A DNA stretch of 64,000 nt from Bacillus tequilensis KCTC 13622 (GCF_000507145.1 NZ_AYTO01000029.1:1-64000), one strand, 5' to 3'; numbered from the stretch's first letter, positions 15,373 through 24,101 are shown. Notes: a model not told the origin generated them from the sequence alone. Translations and numbers: made by a program.

Positions 15373-16422
15373 ATGAAAGTTACAGATATTCTTTTAGAGT
15401 TAGAAAAGCTAGAGAAGAAGCGGGATGACATTGAATCCGTGCTGTCCGAGGCTACAACAGAAGAAAAGGAATTAGGGGCGGCCGAGATTGTTCTACAACA
15501 GGGACTAGAAAAGAATAATAAAAAACTAACGACATTTCTTAACTCTGAATTCGAACCGGCCGCCACACTTCTTTACCTGACAGTGACTCCCTCCACCCTA
15601 TCAATGAACGCAGAAGACACCTCTCCCCTATCTGTGATCGCCACCTACAGTGACGGAACCACTAAAGACGTGACTTCTCCGAGAAAGCCCGTAATGTTCT
15701 TTAGAGATTTTAATGAATTGGCTGACAACAAGGGGTTTATCACATCTGTAGATATAGCGGGTTACTTAGGTGAGGACAAAACATTTGAAATTGTAAAAAC
15801 TAGCGGTGGATTCGATATAGATGACAGCTCGGATACACAAGGACTTCAAGTAGTTCCGACATCAAATTCAAATGAGTACATGGTTGTCGATGTAGGAGGG
15901 TCACCAATCGGGATTAAATTTACAACTAACGGAGAAGAGGCCGTTGGGGATAACTGGTTGGTTGATATTTATTTAGTCGGTACAGGTACAACTTATGAGG
16001 TTGATGATACTTCCTTAGCAAGTATTAACGAGTCAGGGGTTGTGACTGCATTGGGTGGCGGAGAGGTAACTATAACAGTCCGAAACGGGCAGCAATTAGT
16101 AGATGTTCCTCTAACTATTGTAGACACGATTCCGCCTGAGCCGCCAAGTATCGAAACAATAACTCCGTTGGTCGGAGGCGCAGAGATCTTATTTGACCCG
16201 AGCACGTCTACCGACGTTGTTTCCTATAACATTTATGTCGATGGTGTACAAAAAGTAACAGGTGTCTTGTATGACGGTAACCCCGTTTCTACCGAATTAG
16301 TGCCAGCTGACGGAGAAACAACGTACTTAGTTAGTCTGAGTGCAGTCGACGGTAGCGGTAATGAATCAGAGCAATCTTCGGCAGTAGAAGTCACCCCACT
16401 TCCAATCGAGACAACAGAATAG
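15373..16422 (+). CDS. Coiled-coil plus Ig/FN3-domain virion-like protein
   Basis: 349 residues. Residues 1-55 form a Glu/Lys coiled coil. A bacterial Ig-like (BIG2) unit follows (about 65-100, with LSVIATYSDGTTKDVT), then a middle beta domain, a second BIG2 unit (about 200-250, SLASINESGVVTALGGGEVTI) and a C-terminal FN3-type domain (about 255-345). Such Ig/FN3 modules decorate phage heads or tails. Its FN3 part resembles those at the C-termini of the tail proteins at 51984 and 54240. It is isolated from the structural block, between terminators. Confidence 0.7.
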   Translation: MKVTDILLELEKLEKKRDDIESVLSEATTEEKELGAAEIVLQQGLEKNNKKLTTFLNSEFEPAATLLYLTVTPSTLSMNAEDTSPLSVIATYSDGTTKDVTSPRKPVMFFRDFNELADNKGFITSVDIAGYLGEDKTFEIVKTSGGFDIDDSSDTQGLQVVPTSNSNEYMVVDVGGSPIGIKFTTNGEEAVGDNWLVDIYLVGTGTTYEVDDTSLASINESGVVTALGGGEVTITVRNGQQLVDVPLTIVDTIPPEPPSIETITPLVGGAEILFDPSTSTDVVSYNIYVDGVQKVTGVLYDGNPVSTELVPADGETTYLVSLSAVDGSGNESEQSSAVEVTPLPIETTE

Positions 16423-16427
16423 TGCTT

Positions 16428-16460
16428 AAAACCCTTGGTCATACCGAGGGTTTTATTTTT
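16428..16460 (+). terminator. Terminator
   Basis: AAACCCTTGG / CCGAGGGTTT stem with a T-rich tail. Phage-type promoter copy 4 begins immediately after it. Confidence 0.9.
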
Positions 16461-16463
16461 GCC

Positions 16464-16495
16464 CGCAACTATACATTGCAGCAGAGCGATCAATA
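16464..16495 (+). promoter_or_regulatory. Phage-type promoter, copy 4
   Basis: CGCAACT, 16 bp, CGATCAATA, abutting the preceding terminator and upstream of two small membrane-protein genes. Confidence 0.85.
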
Positions 16496-16516
16496 ATTTG
16501 TAACGGAGGTGACTAG

Positions 16517-16699
16517 ATGAAATTTACAAGTATCCCTACTATGTCTTTAATTCTAACCTTACTTAGCGTGGCTACTGCATTTTCCCTGCATGGAAGGCAC
16601 CCGGTTTTCTCAGCCTTACTTGTGCTTTTGTCTGTAACAGATCTGACTCTACTACGGATCTACATATCACTTAAATGGAGGATCGAAGATAATGCTTAA
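16517..16699 (+). CDS. Small membrane protein, 60 aa
   Basis: Two hydrophobic stretches (about residues 7-22 and 29-50) and a short charged tail. No family recognised. ACGGAGGTGA site; overlaps the next gene by 8 bp. Confidence 0.55.
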   Translation: MKFTSIPTMSLILTLLSVATAFSLHGRHPVFSALLVLLSVTDLTLLRIYISLKWRIEDNA

Positions 16700-16925
16700 A
16701 AGAATCGGTAAAAAACTAGTTGCTGATTTCCGAGAGTACCTAAGATTCTCGGAAGTCTTTCCAGTACCCTACTACACTTACTGGATTATGTTACTCTCGC
16801 TTTTTGCACTCATACGCTTTAAAGAAACTAATTACCCTTGGTTTGTGGTGTATTTACTTGCCGCTAGTATTAATGCATTAGGTCTCTACCGTTCACTAAA
16901 GAAGAAACAAAATCACCGCAACTAG
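16692..16925 (+). CDS. Small membrane protein, 77 aa
   Basis: Basic N-terminus, hydrophobic segments at about residues 29-42 and 48-66, Lys-rich C-terminus. Coupled to the upstream small membrane gene. The last codons overlap phage-type promoter copy 5. Confidence 0.55.
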   Translation: MLKRIGKKLVADFREYLRFSEVFPVPYYTYWIMLLSLFALIRFKETNYPWFVVYLLAASINALGLYRSLKKKQNHRN

Positions 16926-16948
16926 CCCCTCCCATAAAGCGATCACTA
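16917..16948 (+). promoter_or_regulatory. Phage-type promoter, copy 5
   Basis: CGCAACT, 16 bp, CGATCACTA, overlapping the end of the preceding gene and serving the RuvC-like gene. Confidence 0.85.
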
Positions 16949-16966
16949 CTGTACAGGAGGTGCAGA

Positions 16967-17521
16967 ATGGCTAACAAAAAGAAACAACCACCGAGTATTG
17001 ACACACAGAAGAATTATCGATTCATGGTCGGGTTTGATCCCTCCCTTTCCGGCACAGGGTACGCAGTTTTAGATACCTTTTATAAAATGCCCCGCATTGC
17101 CGAGATGGGTGCTGTAAAAGGGAGAACTAAAACCTGGCCTGCCGGAACACCTTATCAAATTAAGCTTGCTCTTATTCAAGCAAAGGCCAAGGAACTTCGA
17201 GCAAAATACGATCCTATATTTCCGATCGTGTTCTTAGAACGAGGACATACTGGCCCTTTCAATAATGATACGCAAGCTGTATTCCGTGCAAGGGGTGCAT
17301 TAGAGTCCGAACTTGTCGGTAACTACATTCAAGAGTACCCTCCCCGGCAAGTTAAGAAAGCTATTACCGGAAATGGGTCAGCTGAAAAAGAAGAAGTTGC
17401 CGAACACTTAGCAGAAATTTTCGGTATATCTCTGGATCATTTTGAAACTTTCGATGTAAGTGACGCTTTAGGTGTAGTTTATACAGGCTACTTAGAACAC
17501 GTTAAAAAAGGAGATAAATAA
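16967..17521 (+). CDS. RuvC-like Holliday-junction resolvase
   Basis: 184 residues with an RNase H/RuvC fold. GFDPSLSGTGYAVLD gives the first catalytic Asp (about residue 24), VFLERGH the Glu (about 92), and DVSDALGVVYTG the C-terminal acidic pair (about 163-167). VKKAITGNGSAEKEEV is a typical RuvC segment. It resolves recombination intermediates during phage replication and packaging. AGGAGGTGCAG site. Confidence 0.85.
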   Translation: MANKKKQPPSIDTQKNYRFMVGFDPSLSGTGYAVLDTFYKMPRIAEMGAVKGRTKTWPAGTPYQIKLALIQAKAKELRAKYDPIFPIVFLERGHTGPFNNDTQAVFRARGALESELVGNYIQEYPPRQVKKAITGNGSAEKEEVAEHLAEIFGISLDHFETFDVSDALGVVYTGYLEHVKKGDK

Positions 17522-17523
17522 CC

Positions 17524-17910
17524 ATGGCAGAAAATAATCAATCATTGCAAACTATCGAACAGAAAGCTCTTCGTATCTTTGAAATCAATAGACAACAGGC
17601 TGCGGCCGAAGAAGAGAAAACCCTCCTAAAGAACTCTATTAAACTAGCAATGAAGGAAAATAAAATAGCGGAACACCTCCTCCCTCTTGACGGGAACTCT
17701 GATTTGAAGATCAGCCTGAATGAACGAAAAACTAAAAAGGTTGATAAAGAGGAACTCGCCACCGATTTAGGTATTTCCACCGAAGCAGCGGGGAAAAAGG
17801 ATGTCCTAATCAAAAAAGTCGAAGAAGGTCGACTAACTCACAATCAATTCCTTGGATACCTTTACGAAGAAACATCCGAACAAGTTCAAGTACGCAAAGT
17901 CAATGCCTAG
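17524..17910 (+). CDS. Hypothetical helical protein, 128 aa
   Basis: Unrecognised. The N-terminal half is a Glu/Lys/Ala coiled coil; the C-terminal half has a KKDVLIKKVEEGRLTHNQFLGYL helical unit. It follows the resolvase by 2 bp, so it is in the same operon. Confidence 0.6.
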   Translation: MAENNQSLQTIEQKALRIFEINRQQAAAEEEKTLLKNSIKLAMKENKIAEHLLPLDGNSDLKISLNERKTKKVDKEELATDLGISTEAAGKKDVLIKKVEEGRLTHNQFLGYLYEETSEQVQVRKVNA

Positions 17911-17920
17911 GGGTGATGTC

Positions 17921-18457
17921 ATGAGTAACCCCTTCGAATGTCTAACTGATGAGCAGTATGCTCTACTGGAAAATTTCATTGATAACGAGTTTTCAAAAGT
18001 TGATGAACCTAATCTCGATCACCTCACTAACTCAGGGGTACTCTTCCCTGACCGACTCCCACACGAGTGGGATACTCTACCGGACGAATGGGACAGAATG
18101 ATGGAGAACCAAGGGATCGTTAATTTAGAAGACCATGAGTTATCTAAGTATCTAGAGAAGTGGCTAAGGCTCCTTGGATATGCGTATTGGGTCAGAGGTA
18201 TTAGAGAGGCCAATTTCAACATCTTAGAACGCTGCGCTAACTATGTGAAGGATTACGTGTTTGCTCATGCCCAAGGCGGACGTGAGCAGAAATCTGCTGT
18301 TGCAGGTAGCCATCCCCTTTACCGAACGGTTTTAGAGAGATTGACAGTAGCTCAGGAACAGCTATACACACTAAATGGAATGATATATAAGTGGGAGAAG
18401 ATTGAATTCTCTATTTCTCGTGCAATTACCAATAGAGCCGGGAGGCCCTCACGATGA
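17921..18457 (+). CDS. Hypothetical protein, 178 aa
   Basis: Unrecognised acidic protein with long helical segments; Trp and Tyr rich in the middle. The ATG is chosen because AGGGGTGATG lies just upstream; the frame is open further 5' but would overlap the previous gene. It overlaps the next gene by 4 bp (ATGA). Confidence 0.6.
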   Translation: MSNPFECLTDEQYALLENFIDNEFSKVDEPNLDHLTNSGVLFPDRLPHEWDTLPDEWDRMMENQGIVNLEDHELSKYLEKWLRLLGYAYWVRGIREANFNILERCANYVKDYVFAHAQGGREQKSAVAGSHPLYRTVLERLTVAQEQLYTLNGMIYKWEKIEFSISRAITNRAGRPSR

Positions 18458-18648
18458 ATGACATCTTTAACGACTTTTTCGATTACAGGGTTAGAGAGTA
18501 CATATCTAACCTAAACAAAAAATTCGAGAATAACGCAATTAGTGCCGACAGGTATGAATTTCTTTTCTCTAAGTTGATGTCTTGGGTCGATGTTTACGAC
18601 GAAAATGAAGAAAATCGCAACGATTCAGGTCTATGCAGCGATTACTAA
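18454..18648 (+). CDS. Hypothetical protein, 64 aa
   Basis: Small, acidic, probably helical, no family recognised. ATGA overlap with the upstream gene. Its last eleven codons contain phage-type promoter copy 6. Confidence 0.55.
   Translation: MNDIFNDFFDYRVREYISNLNKKFENNAISADRYEFLFSKLMSWVDVYDENEENRNDSGLCSDY
18616..18647 (+). promoter_or_regulatory. Phage-type promoter, copy 6 (inside a gene end)
   Basis: CGCAACG, 16 bp, CGATTACTA, with one change in the -35 part. Although it lies in coding sequence, its spacing is exact and it sits about 40 bp before the next ribosome site. Confidence 0.7.
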
Positions 18649-18688
18649 AGTGTAGGTAATAACAACAATTGATGTGGAGGAACTCACA

Positions 18689-19438
18689 ATGAAAAACATT
18701 ACAGACAAAGTAAACAAACTAGCCACTACTCTGCTTAACAATGACGACATCCAAGTAAACGTCGACTTAGAAAACGGATCTGTGGGGATTAATGGTGTTG
18801 AATTTAGCCAAGAGGATCAGTTGGAAGTTATAAAGCAAGGCTTTAACGATCCTACCTTATCTACTTTGCTTGCTCAGATTGGAAAAAGTCCTGAGGCAGT
18901 CGGAATTAGAAATGCAGTTAGTTTTGACGGTGGAAAGCTCAATGTAGACGAAGCCGCTATTAAAGACTTAATTAAAAAGACCGAAAAACCTTCCCCACAA
19001 CCGGAGAAAATGCAAGGCATGGCCGATACCCGCAAGGAAGACGACCTACTTCGACGTATCAACCAACTGGAGAAAGAACTAGAAAACAAAAACGAATTCG
19101 TTGACCGTATGTCTAAGAAGTTTGAAGAACAAAAGGCTGTCGCTAGCGCACTCAGGGACCTACTGAGATTAGGTGATCAGTTCCATGTCCCTGAGAAAGA
19201 TTTGATTTTCCCTGAAACATTTTCAGATGTGGCAACTATCATCCACCCCGACGATAAGATCACTGACCAGGAGATCAATGAAATGATTGAAGAAATGAAA
19301 GATGTCTATGTTCCGCTTAACTCCTTTGCAACAGACGTATACAAAGACGTCGTCATCATCAAAACTCATGACGATGACGGCATTAGATACTACGTTTCAA
19401 GGAACTATCACTATGTCTATACAGGTGAAAGTGAATAA
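18689..19438 (+). CDS. Hypothetical coiled-coil protein, 249 aa
   Basis: Unrecognised. The N-terminal part (to about residue 100) is mixed, then a coiled coil (about residues 115-150, RRINQLEKELENKN), then an acidic C-terminal domain. GGAGG site at the chosen ATG. Being just upstream of the RecA-like gene, it may assist recombination, but nothing in the sequence proves it. Confidence 0.6.
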   Translation: MKNITDKVNKLATTLLNNDDIQVNVDLENGSVGINGVEFSQEDQLEVIKQGFNDPTLSTLLAQIGKSPEAVGIRNAVSFDGGKLNVDEAAIKDLIKKTEKPSPQPEKMQGMADTRKEDDLLRRINQLEKELENKNEFVDRMSKKFEEQKAVASALRDLLRLGDQFHVPEKDLIFPETFSDVATIIHPDDKITDQEINEMIEEMKDVYVPLNSFATDVYKDVVIIKTHDDDGIRYYVSRNYHYVYTGESE

Positions 19439-19449
19439 ATCTACACTAC

Positions 19450-19475
19450 GGCCCCTCCTTTGAGGGGCTGATTTT
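19450..19475 (+). terminator. Weak terminator or processing hairpin
   Basis: GCCCCTC / GAGGGGC stem, loop CTTT, followed by TGATTTT. The T run is weak, so read-through into the RecA-like gene is likely. Confidence 0.5.
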
Positions 19476-19489
19476 AAGGAGGCTATAAC

Positions 19490-20707
19490 ATGTCAAGAAA
19501 ACCAAGTACAGGGGAGTCTATAGGCACTGATGACTTAATGTCATTAATGGAAAAAGAAATGTCTAAAAAGTTCAGAGACCACCAAGGCGCGAGGTTGTCG
19601 GATTACCGTAAGGATATTCCGAAGCTATGGTACTCTACAGGAATCATGACGCTGGATCAGGCACTGGCCGGAGGACTTGCAGGAGGACGTGTATCTGAAT
19701 TTTTTGGCGCACCTAACTGCGGGAAGTCTACCTCCCTCTACTCTGCAATTGCTGAAACCCAGCGCCGCCATCCCGAGGGTTATCACGACTTCCATATCAT
19801 CGCAGATCCTGAAAACTCTTCATCTGACGCTAAAGCCCATATGGAAAAACTAGGCGTCGACGTGAGTAAAGTTTATATTATTGCCCCTAGTGACGGGAAG
19901 CCAATGTACGCAGAACATATTTTCGAACGTATTGAATATTTACTACGTAACCCTGCATTGAAAGGACGTATTGGAATTATCGGAATCGATTCAGTAGGTG
20001 CCTTAGTAGCAAAAGATGAGGGCGAAAAGGGTTGGGATAAATCTGCACGTGTTGGTGGTATTTCAGGTATCATGTCACGATTCCTACAAAATATTGTTGA
20101 TAATGGCCTCTTGCAGGAGTCAATGGGACACTTGATGTTACTGAATCAGGTAAGAGCAAATATCGGGGATCAGTGGAATCCATACCGTACCCCTGGAGGA
20201 TATAAATTGGAGCATGTCGCCTCCCAGCGTGTAGAGGTTCAACGAACTATGGGACAAGACTTCAAAAACCCTAACTACAACTCTAACAACGAAAATGCCG
20301 GGGAAGCACAATTTATTGGTCAGAAGATTAAATTTAAACAGGTTAAATCAAAAGTCGGTGGCCGCTTTGGAGCAACTGCCTCCGTTAACTTCTATTATGA
20401 CCATGGACTGGATTTAGCACTTAATGCTATTCAAGTTGGCCAACAATACAACATCATTGTTGGGACCAGTTGGATGTCCATGATAGACATTGGGACAGGA
20501 CAAGAAGTCATCAAAAAGCAGGGTATCAACAACTTAAAAAACGCGATTTTGGAAGACGAGGACTTATACGCCAAGTTTGACTATATGTTGACCTATGCAA
20601 TGAGAGGTCTTGAACCAAAGTCTGTAATAGACGAGTGGGAAGAAATAAAAGCAACTGAGCTTAATCTAGATGAAGATAATGGTTTGGCGGAGAATCTAAC
20701 GGAATGA
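19490..20707 (+). CDS. RecA/UvsX-type recombinase
   Basis: 405 residues. Walker A is GAPNCGKST (residues 73-81), Walker B is IGIIGIDSVGALV, and an LLNQVRANIGD segment plus HVASQRVEVQR match the RecA core. The GGLAGGRVSEF lead-in is also typical. The C-terminal extension of about 70 acidic residues differs from host RecA, suggesting a phage-type recombinase. It catalyses strand exchange in replication and repair. AAGGAGG site; ATGA overlap with the next gene. Confidence 0.85.
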   Translation: MSRKPSTGESIGTDDLMSLMEKEMSKKFRDHQGARLSDYRKDIPKLWYSTGIMTLDQALAGGLAGGRVSEFFGAPNCGKSTSLYSAIAETQRRHPEGYHDFHIIADPENSSSDAKAHMEKLGVDVSKVYIIAPSDGKPMYAEHIFERIEYLLRNPALKGRIGIIGIDSVGALVAKDEGEKGWDKSARVGGISGIMSRFLQNIVDNGLLQESMGHLMLLNQVRANIGDQWNPYRTPGGYKLEHVASQRVEVQRTMGQDFKNPNYNSNNENAGEAQFIGQKIKFKQVKSKVGGRFGATASVNFYYDHGLDLALNAIQVGQQYNIIVGTSWMSMIDIGTGQEVIKKQGINNLKNAILEDEDLYAKFDYMLTYAMRGLEPKSVIDEWEEIKATELNLDEDNGLAENLTE

Positions 20708-20889
20708 AATTTGCATTTAGAGTGTTGATAATTCTCATAATGTCGGCCGTTGCCGATTCTATAGGAATAATTCTGGCGTATTATTTCAACAATCCGAGTT
20801 TGAGATTAAATTGTGTGTCAGTTACCGCGGCTGTCAGCGGGTACTTGGTTCGTGGGTGGTGGCCTCCGAAGCAGGAGGTCCCGAAGTGA
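20704..20889 (+). CDS. Small two-TM membrane protein
   Basis: 61 residues, hydrophobic at about 5-27 and 33-48, with a Trp/Pro/Lys tail. No family recognised. Coupled to the RecA-like gene by an ATGA overlap. Confidence 0.5.
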   Translation: MKFAFRVLIILIMSAVADSIGIILAYYFNNPSLRLNCVSVTAAVSGYLVRGWWPPKQEVPK

Positions 20890-20945
20890 TGGATGGCAAC
20901 GACAAAATGGCGTTCTGCTTCTATAAGAAGGAGGGTTCAGGGTGA
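20889..20945 (+). CDS. Possible micro-ORF, 18 aa
   Basis: ATG 8 bases after GGAGG inside the previous gene; the TGA overlaps the GTG start of the next gene (GTGA). The tight coupling on both sides argues it is translated, perhaps only to carry ribosomes across. Confidence 0.35.
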   Translation: MDGNDKMAFCFYKKEGSG

Positions 20946-21130
20946 AGAAAGAGTTCAGTGCTTCCCTCATTTATTGGTGCCCCAAGTGTTCTTTAGAAGG
21001 TAAGCAAGCAACCTTAGTTGAAAACTCGATATTAAAGCGGTGTGTTCGTTGTCTAACTGATTACAAGTCCCCTATAAAGACAGGAGAAATACAACAGCCT
21101 GTGAGAGGACTTAAAGCTATATTGAGGTGA
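20942..21130 (+). CDS. Zinc-ribbon protein, 62 aa
   Basis: Starts at GTG after AAGGAGGG. Two CxxC knuckles (CPKC and CVRC) about 20 residues apart make a single zinc ribbon. No further domain; function unknown. Confidence 0.6.
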   Translation: MKKEFSASLIYWCPKCSLEGKQATLVENSILKRCVRCLTDYKSPIKTGEIQQPVRGLKAILR

Positions 21131-21134
21131 TTGC

Positions 21135-21335
21135 ATGAGTATAAAAGAGTTACTGTCATACTTCCAGGGACTAGGTGTTCGATGTAACTTAATATATGGT
21201 GAGGACTCAACCCAAACTCTCCGTCTAAGAAAAAGTGGCAGAGGGGTTTCTCTTAGTTTATACGAATGGCACAACTACCCTCCGCACAAGAAGCAAGAGT
21301 GCGTAAAAATCCTATCGGAGGAACTTGGCTTATGA
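21135..21335 (+). CDS. Hypothetical protein, 66 aa
   Basis: Small mixed alpha/beta protein, no family recognised. AGGTGATTGC site, ATGA overlap with the next gene. Confidence 0.55.
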   Translation: MSIKELLSYFQGLGVRCNLIYGEDSTQTLRLRKSGRGVSLSLYEWHNYPPHKKQECVKILSEELGL

Positions 21336-21724
21336 ACAATAGACCTAGAATGAACTATCGGAATATTGATAAAGTCCAGAATAATCGTATCGCCGCTAAT
21401 CTCAGCAATGTGGGTGACTTAGCCCACCGCCGAAGAGGTTCAGGCTCTAAGTGGTACGCCAAAGGAGATACCATTAGCAGTATGTTCTTGGTTGAGGCCA
21501 AGGATAAGGCGACCCCATCAAAGCAGCGCACCATTCACAAAAATACCTTCGATAAACTTAAATTAGAAGCTATAGAGGAAAACAAAATACCGCTGTACAT
21601 TGTCGGGTTCGGGGATGGACGGGATTTCATTATAATGGATGACCTAGACTTTTATGGTTTAGTTGATCGTCTCATAACTGCTGAAACTGAACTTGCAGAA
21701 CTTAAATCTAAGGAGGAAAAGTAA
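21332..21724 (+). CDS. PD-(D/E)XK-like nuclease, possible resolvase
   Basis: 130 residues from the ATG overlapping the upstream stop. An Arg-rich start (HRRRGSGS) leads to KGD, then FLVEAKDK, giving the D...ExK pattern of small PD-(D/E)XK enzymes, followed by IPLYIVGFGDGRDFIIM as in VRR-NUC/resolvase-like folds. It could act on branched DNA alongside the RuvC-like protein. The assignment rests on short motifs only. Confidence 0.5.
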   Translation: MNNRPRMNYRNIDKVQNNRIAANLSNVGDLAHRRRGSGSKWYAKGDTISSMFLVEAKDKATPSKQRTIHKNTFDKLKLEAIEENKIPLYIVGFGDGRDFIIMDDLDFYGLVDRLITAETELAELKSKEEK

Positions 21725-21894
21725 TGTTAGGAAAACGTAAATACCATGTATCAGGGCATGACCCAAAAGGAGACTACGTTGAAGGTGAACTTTGGGCGTC
21801 CAGTGCCCGTGAAGCATTAAAGATTGCTCAAAGTTGGGACGATGGCAATACTTATACTGTCGCTCGAAAAGTCGGCTGCGGGTGTGGGAGCTAA
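21724..21894 (+). CDS. Small protein with C-terminal CxC, 56 aa
   Basis: ATG one base into the upstream stop (TAATG) with an AAGGAGG site, so very likely translated. It resembles a short beta-beta-alpha unit (YVEGELWASSAREALKIAQS, typical of small double-psi or DUF-type domains) and ends in VGCGCGS, a possible metal or redox site. It directly precedes thioredoxin, suggesting a redox link (inference). Confidence 0.6.
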   Translation: MLGKRKYHVSGHDPKGDYVEGELWASSAREALKIAQSWDDGNTYTVARKVGCGCGS

Positions 21895-21895
21895 C

Positions 21896-22216
21896 ATGAT
21901 TGACGTTACTGGCATGGATTCATTCAATGAAGAGATTAAAGAAGGCGTTTCTCTTGTTTATGTTTACGCCCCTTGGTGTGGCCCTTGTAAACTAATCTCA
22001 CCTGCTTTGGTTAATCTGTCAGAACAATGCCCCGACGTCAAATTCCTTAAAGTCAATTCAGAAACAGGTGCTGACATCTTAACTATGTTGAATGTCTCCA
22101 CCATCCCTACTGTCCTCACCTTTAAAGATGGAGAAAGATTCAGCGAAGATGTTGGCTTCCAGCCCAGTAATGTATTCGAGGACAAACTAAAAAACGCAAT
22201 TACGGTATCTGGATAA
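21896..22216 (+). CDS. trxA: Thioredoxin
   Basis: 106 residues, the normal thioredoxin length. Active site APWCGPCK (about residues 27-34) and cis-Pro in STIPTVL (about 72). It probably supplies reducing power to ribonucleotide reductase or keeps phage proteins reduced. ATG with GGGAG upstream, one base after the previous gene; followed by a terminator. Confidence 0.9.
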   Translation: MIDVTGMDSFNEEIKEGVSLVYVYAPWCGPCKLISPALVNLSEQCPDVKFLKVNSETGADILTMLNVSTIPTVLTFKDGERFSEDVGFQPSNVFEDKLKNAITVSG

Positions 22217-22226
22217 CAGTACAAAG

Positions 22227-22254
22227 AGGTGTGCCATTACGGTACACCTTTTCT
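22227..22254 (+). terminator. Terminator after thioredoxin
   Basis: AGGTGTGCC / GGTACACCT imperfect stem then TTTTCTT. A TTATAATG immediately follows and may be the -10 box for the vWA operon. Confidence 0.75.
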
Positions 22255-22294
22255 TATAATGTCATTGCAAAATTGCTAGATAGGAGGTAACTAA

Positions 22295-23326
22295 ATGGCT
22301 CAACTTAGGACTGTAATGAAGTACGTTAAAGAGGTTGACGGTTTTATCAAAGACTTGCGGAAGGGTATGCAGCACAGCCACCCCTACTCCGTTGACGCTC
22401 TTCGTTATCATTTAGATGAATTAGAATATGCTCGTGACACGATAATGAACTCTGATCTGGAGTCAGGAGAGAATCTTGATAGGCTTATGGATAAACTAAG
22501 AGAGTGTGTCCGTGAATGCTTGCGCCCATCCTATTCAGGAAAACCACAGGTGCTTCCTAAACCTGTACCTGATCCTTGGAAACCACCCGTAACTGTTACC
22601 GGGGTAAATCTTATCCTTGTTTGTGATATCTCTGATTCTATGTTTGAAGGCGGGGGTCTTGAGAAAGGCGGCCGAGTTCGTAAATTACTTATTGCTTTTG
22701 CTCGTGAGGTAGAACGTTATGCAAAGATGGCTAAGATCCCTTGTAAAGTATCTTTAGTGACTTACACTGACCCTACCGATATAAGAGGAAAGAACAGGCC
22801 TATTTACTACACGGTTGAACTAAATAAAGCCGCCCCTAGTAAACTAGATGGCGCTATTAGTAAAATCAACCGAGGTAAGTGGGCACGAGGCGGCGACTGG
22901 CATGAGGCTGGGATGACTTGTATGTATAAAACAATCGATAAAGTTATCGACAAAAGTATAGTGAACGGAAAGCCTGTAGAGAATTCTATAATCTTGGTTT
23001 CTGACGAACGCCAAAAAATGAAGAACTCTCAATACCCTCCCCACCCACGTTTCCCGAATGAGGTAACTCTTGCTCAATTAGACGGTAAATTCGACAAATT
23101 AAAGATCCAAAACCGTTATGCGCTTATTCCAATGAAGTACGGCTATACTCGTTTACCTACTAGGTATGTTACAGGTAAGTGGGGAAAATTAGGTCATGAG
23201 CAAAACAAAGATGTTCAGAAATTCTTTCGTCAATGTAGGGAGTATTTCAAAGCCAGTAAATTATCAGACATTCAGGATTGGGTAGCTTGGACACTAGATC
23301 CAACAAAAGCACCTAAAAAGAAATAA
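22295..23326 (+). CDS. von Willebrand factor A domain protein
   Basis: 343 residues. A helical N-terminal region (1-90), a Pro-rich linker (about 92-105) and a vWA domain starting VNLILVCDISDSMF, whose DxSxS is the MIDAS metal site (about residues 113-117); a downstream SLVTYTD and IILVSDE complete the fold. It mediates metal-dependent protein binding. It is followed by a co-transcribed unknown protein that may be its partner. Confidence 0.75.
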   Translation: MAQLRTVMKYVKEVDGFIKDLRKGMQHSHPYSVDALRYHLDELEYARDTIMNSDLESGENLDRLMDKLRECVRECLRPSYSGKPQVLPKPVPDPWKPPVTVTGVNLILVCDISDSMFEGGGLEKGGRVRKLLIAFAREVERYAKMAKIPCKVSLVTYTDPTDIRGKNRPIYYTVELNKAAPSKLDGAISKINRGKWARGGDWHEAGMTCMYKTIDKVIDKSIVNGKPVENSIILVSDERQKMKNSQYPPHPRFPNEVTLAQLDGKFDKLKIQNRYALIPMKYGYTRLPTRYVTGKWGKLGHEQNKDVQKFFRQCREYFKASKLSDIQDWVAWTLDPTKAPKKK

Positions 23327-23338
23327 GGAGGGTCATTT

Positions 23339-24073
23339 ATGGCTATTCGATTTGGAGACCTTTACGAAGAAATGCTGACCTTAGAGGAAGCTATTGAAAG
23401 AATGAAAGTAGACATTCAAAATGCTGACTGTGATTCAGATACGAAGTGTATTCTACAGAATGAACTAGAGATGTTGGAGCAGAAATACTACGATCTTAGC
23501 CTAACAGAGTTCGATTTCGAAAAACTTAACTTTGTATCGATTGTCGAGTCTATAGAGAGATGTCTACACTGTATTGAATTTGCAGGTAATTTCTCTGACC
23601 TCGCCCCTGCCCCTATTGCTGTAGCCAGCACCTGCGGAAATAAAAAAGTGCAACTATCCTTGGGTGACATTGAGCGAGTTATTGTACATGAATTTTCATC
23701 AAAAGCGACCTCTTATGATTTTGTTAAAAGCGCTATGCCTTACACGATTAAGACTAAAGACAAAGAAAAGTATGTAATCACTTGGGATTCTTATCGAAAA
23801 GGGGTTTCAATCAAGGGCTTTAATACAAATCCTGGCGGAACCGTCACTAACTTTGGAAACATCAGCAAAGTGGAAGTGGTACTTAATGAACCGGCACAGA
23901 AGAAGTACAAAAAAGAAAAAGTTATGGCGTGTAAAGTATTACTTGCTTCACGCACACCGATGACTTCTTCTGCCCCACTCACAAGAGCTGTTGATGGTAA
24001 AACCACAACCTACCCGAAAGTCGCAAAAACAACAAAATCCGAAGTGGAAATGATTTTTCAAATCTTTGTTTAA
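23339..24073 (+). CDS. Hypothetical protein, 244 aa
   Basis: Unrecognised. Helical N-terminal third, then a beta-rich C-terminal part with Lys-rich segments. It lies 12 bp after the vWA gene, so it is in the same operon, and ends in a strong terminator. Confidence 0.6.
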   Translation: MAIRFGDLYEEMLTLEEAIERMKVDIQNADCDSDTKCILQNELEMLEQKYYDLSLTEFDFEKLNFVSIVESIERCLHCIEFAGNFSDLAPAPIAVASTCGNKKVQLSLGDIERVIVHEFSSKATSYDFVKSAMPYTIKTKDKEKYVITWDSYRKGVSIKGFNTNPGGTVTNFGNISKVEVVLNEPAQKKYKKEKVMACKVLLASRTPMTSSAPLTRAVDGKTTTYPKVAKTTKSEVEMIFQIFV

Positions 24074-24097
24074 GACAGGCCTCCCCTGTCTTTTTTA
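24074..24097 (+). terminator. Terminator of the vWA operon
   Basis: GACAGG / CCTGTC stem with a T6 run. Confidence 0.9.
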
Positions 24098-24101
24098 ATG
24101 C

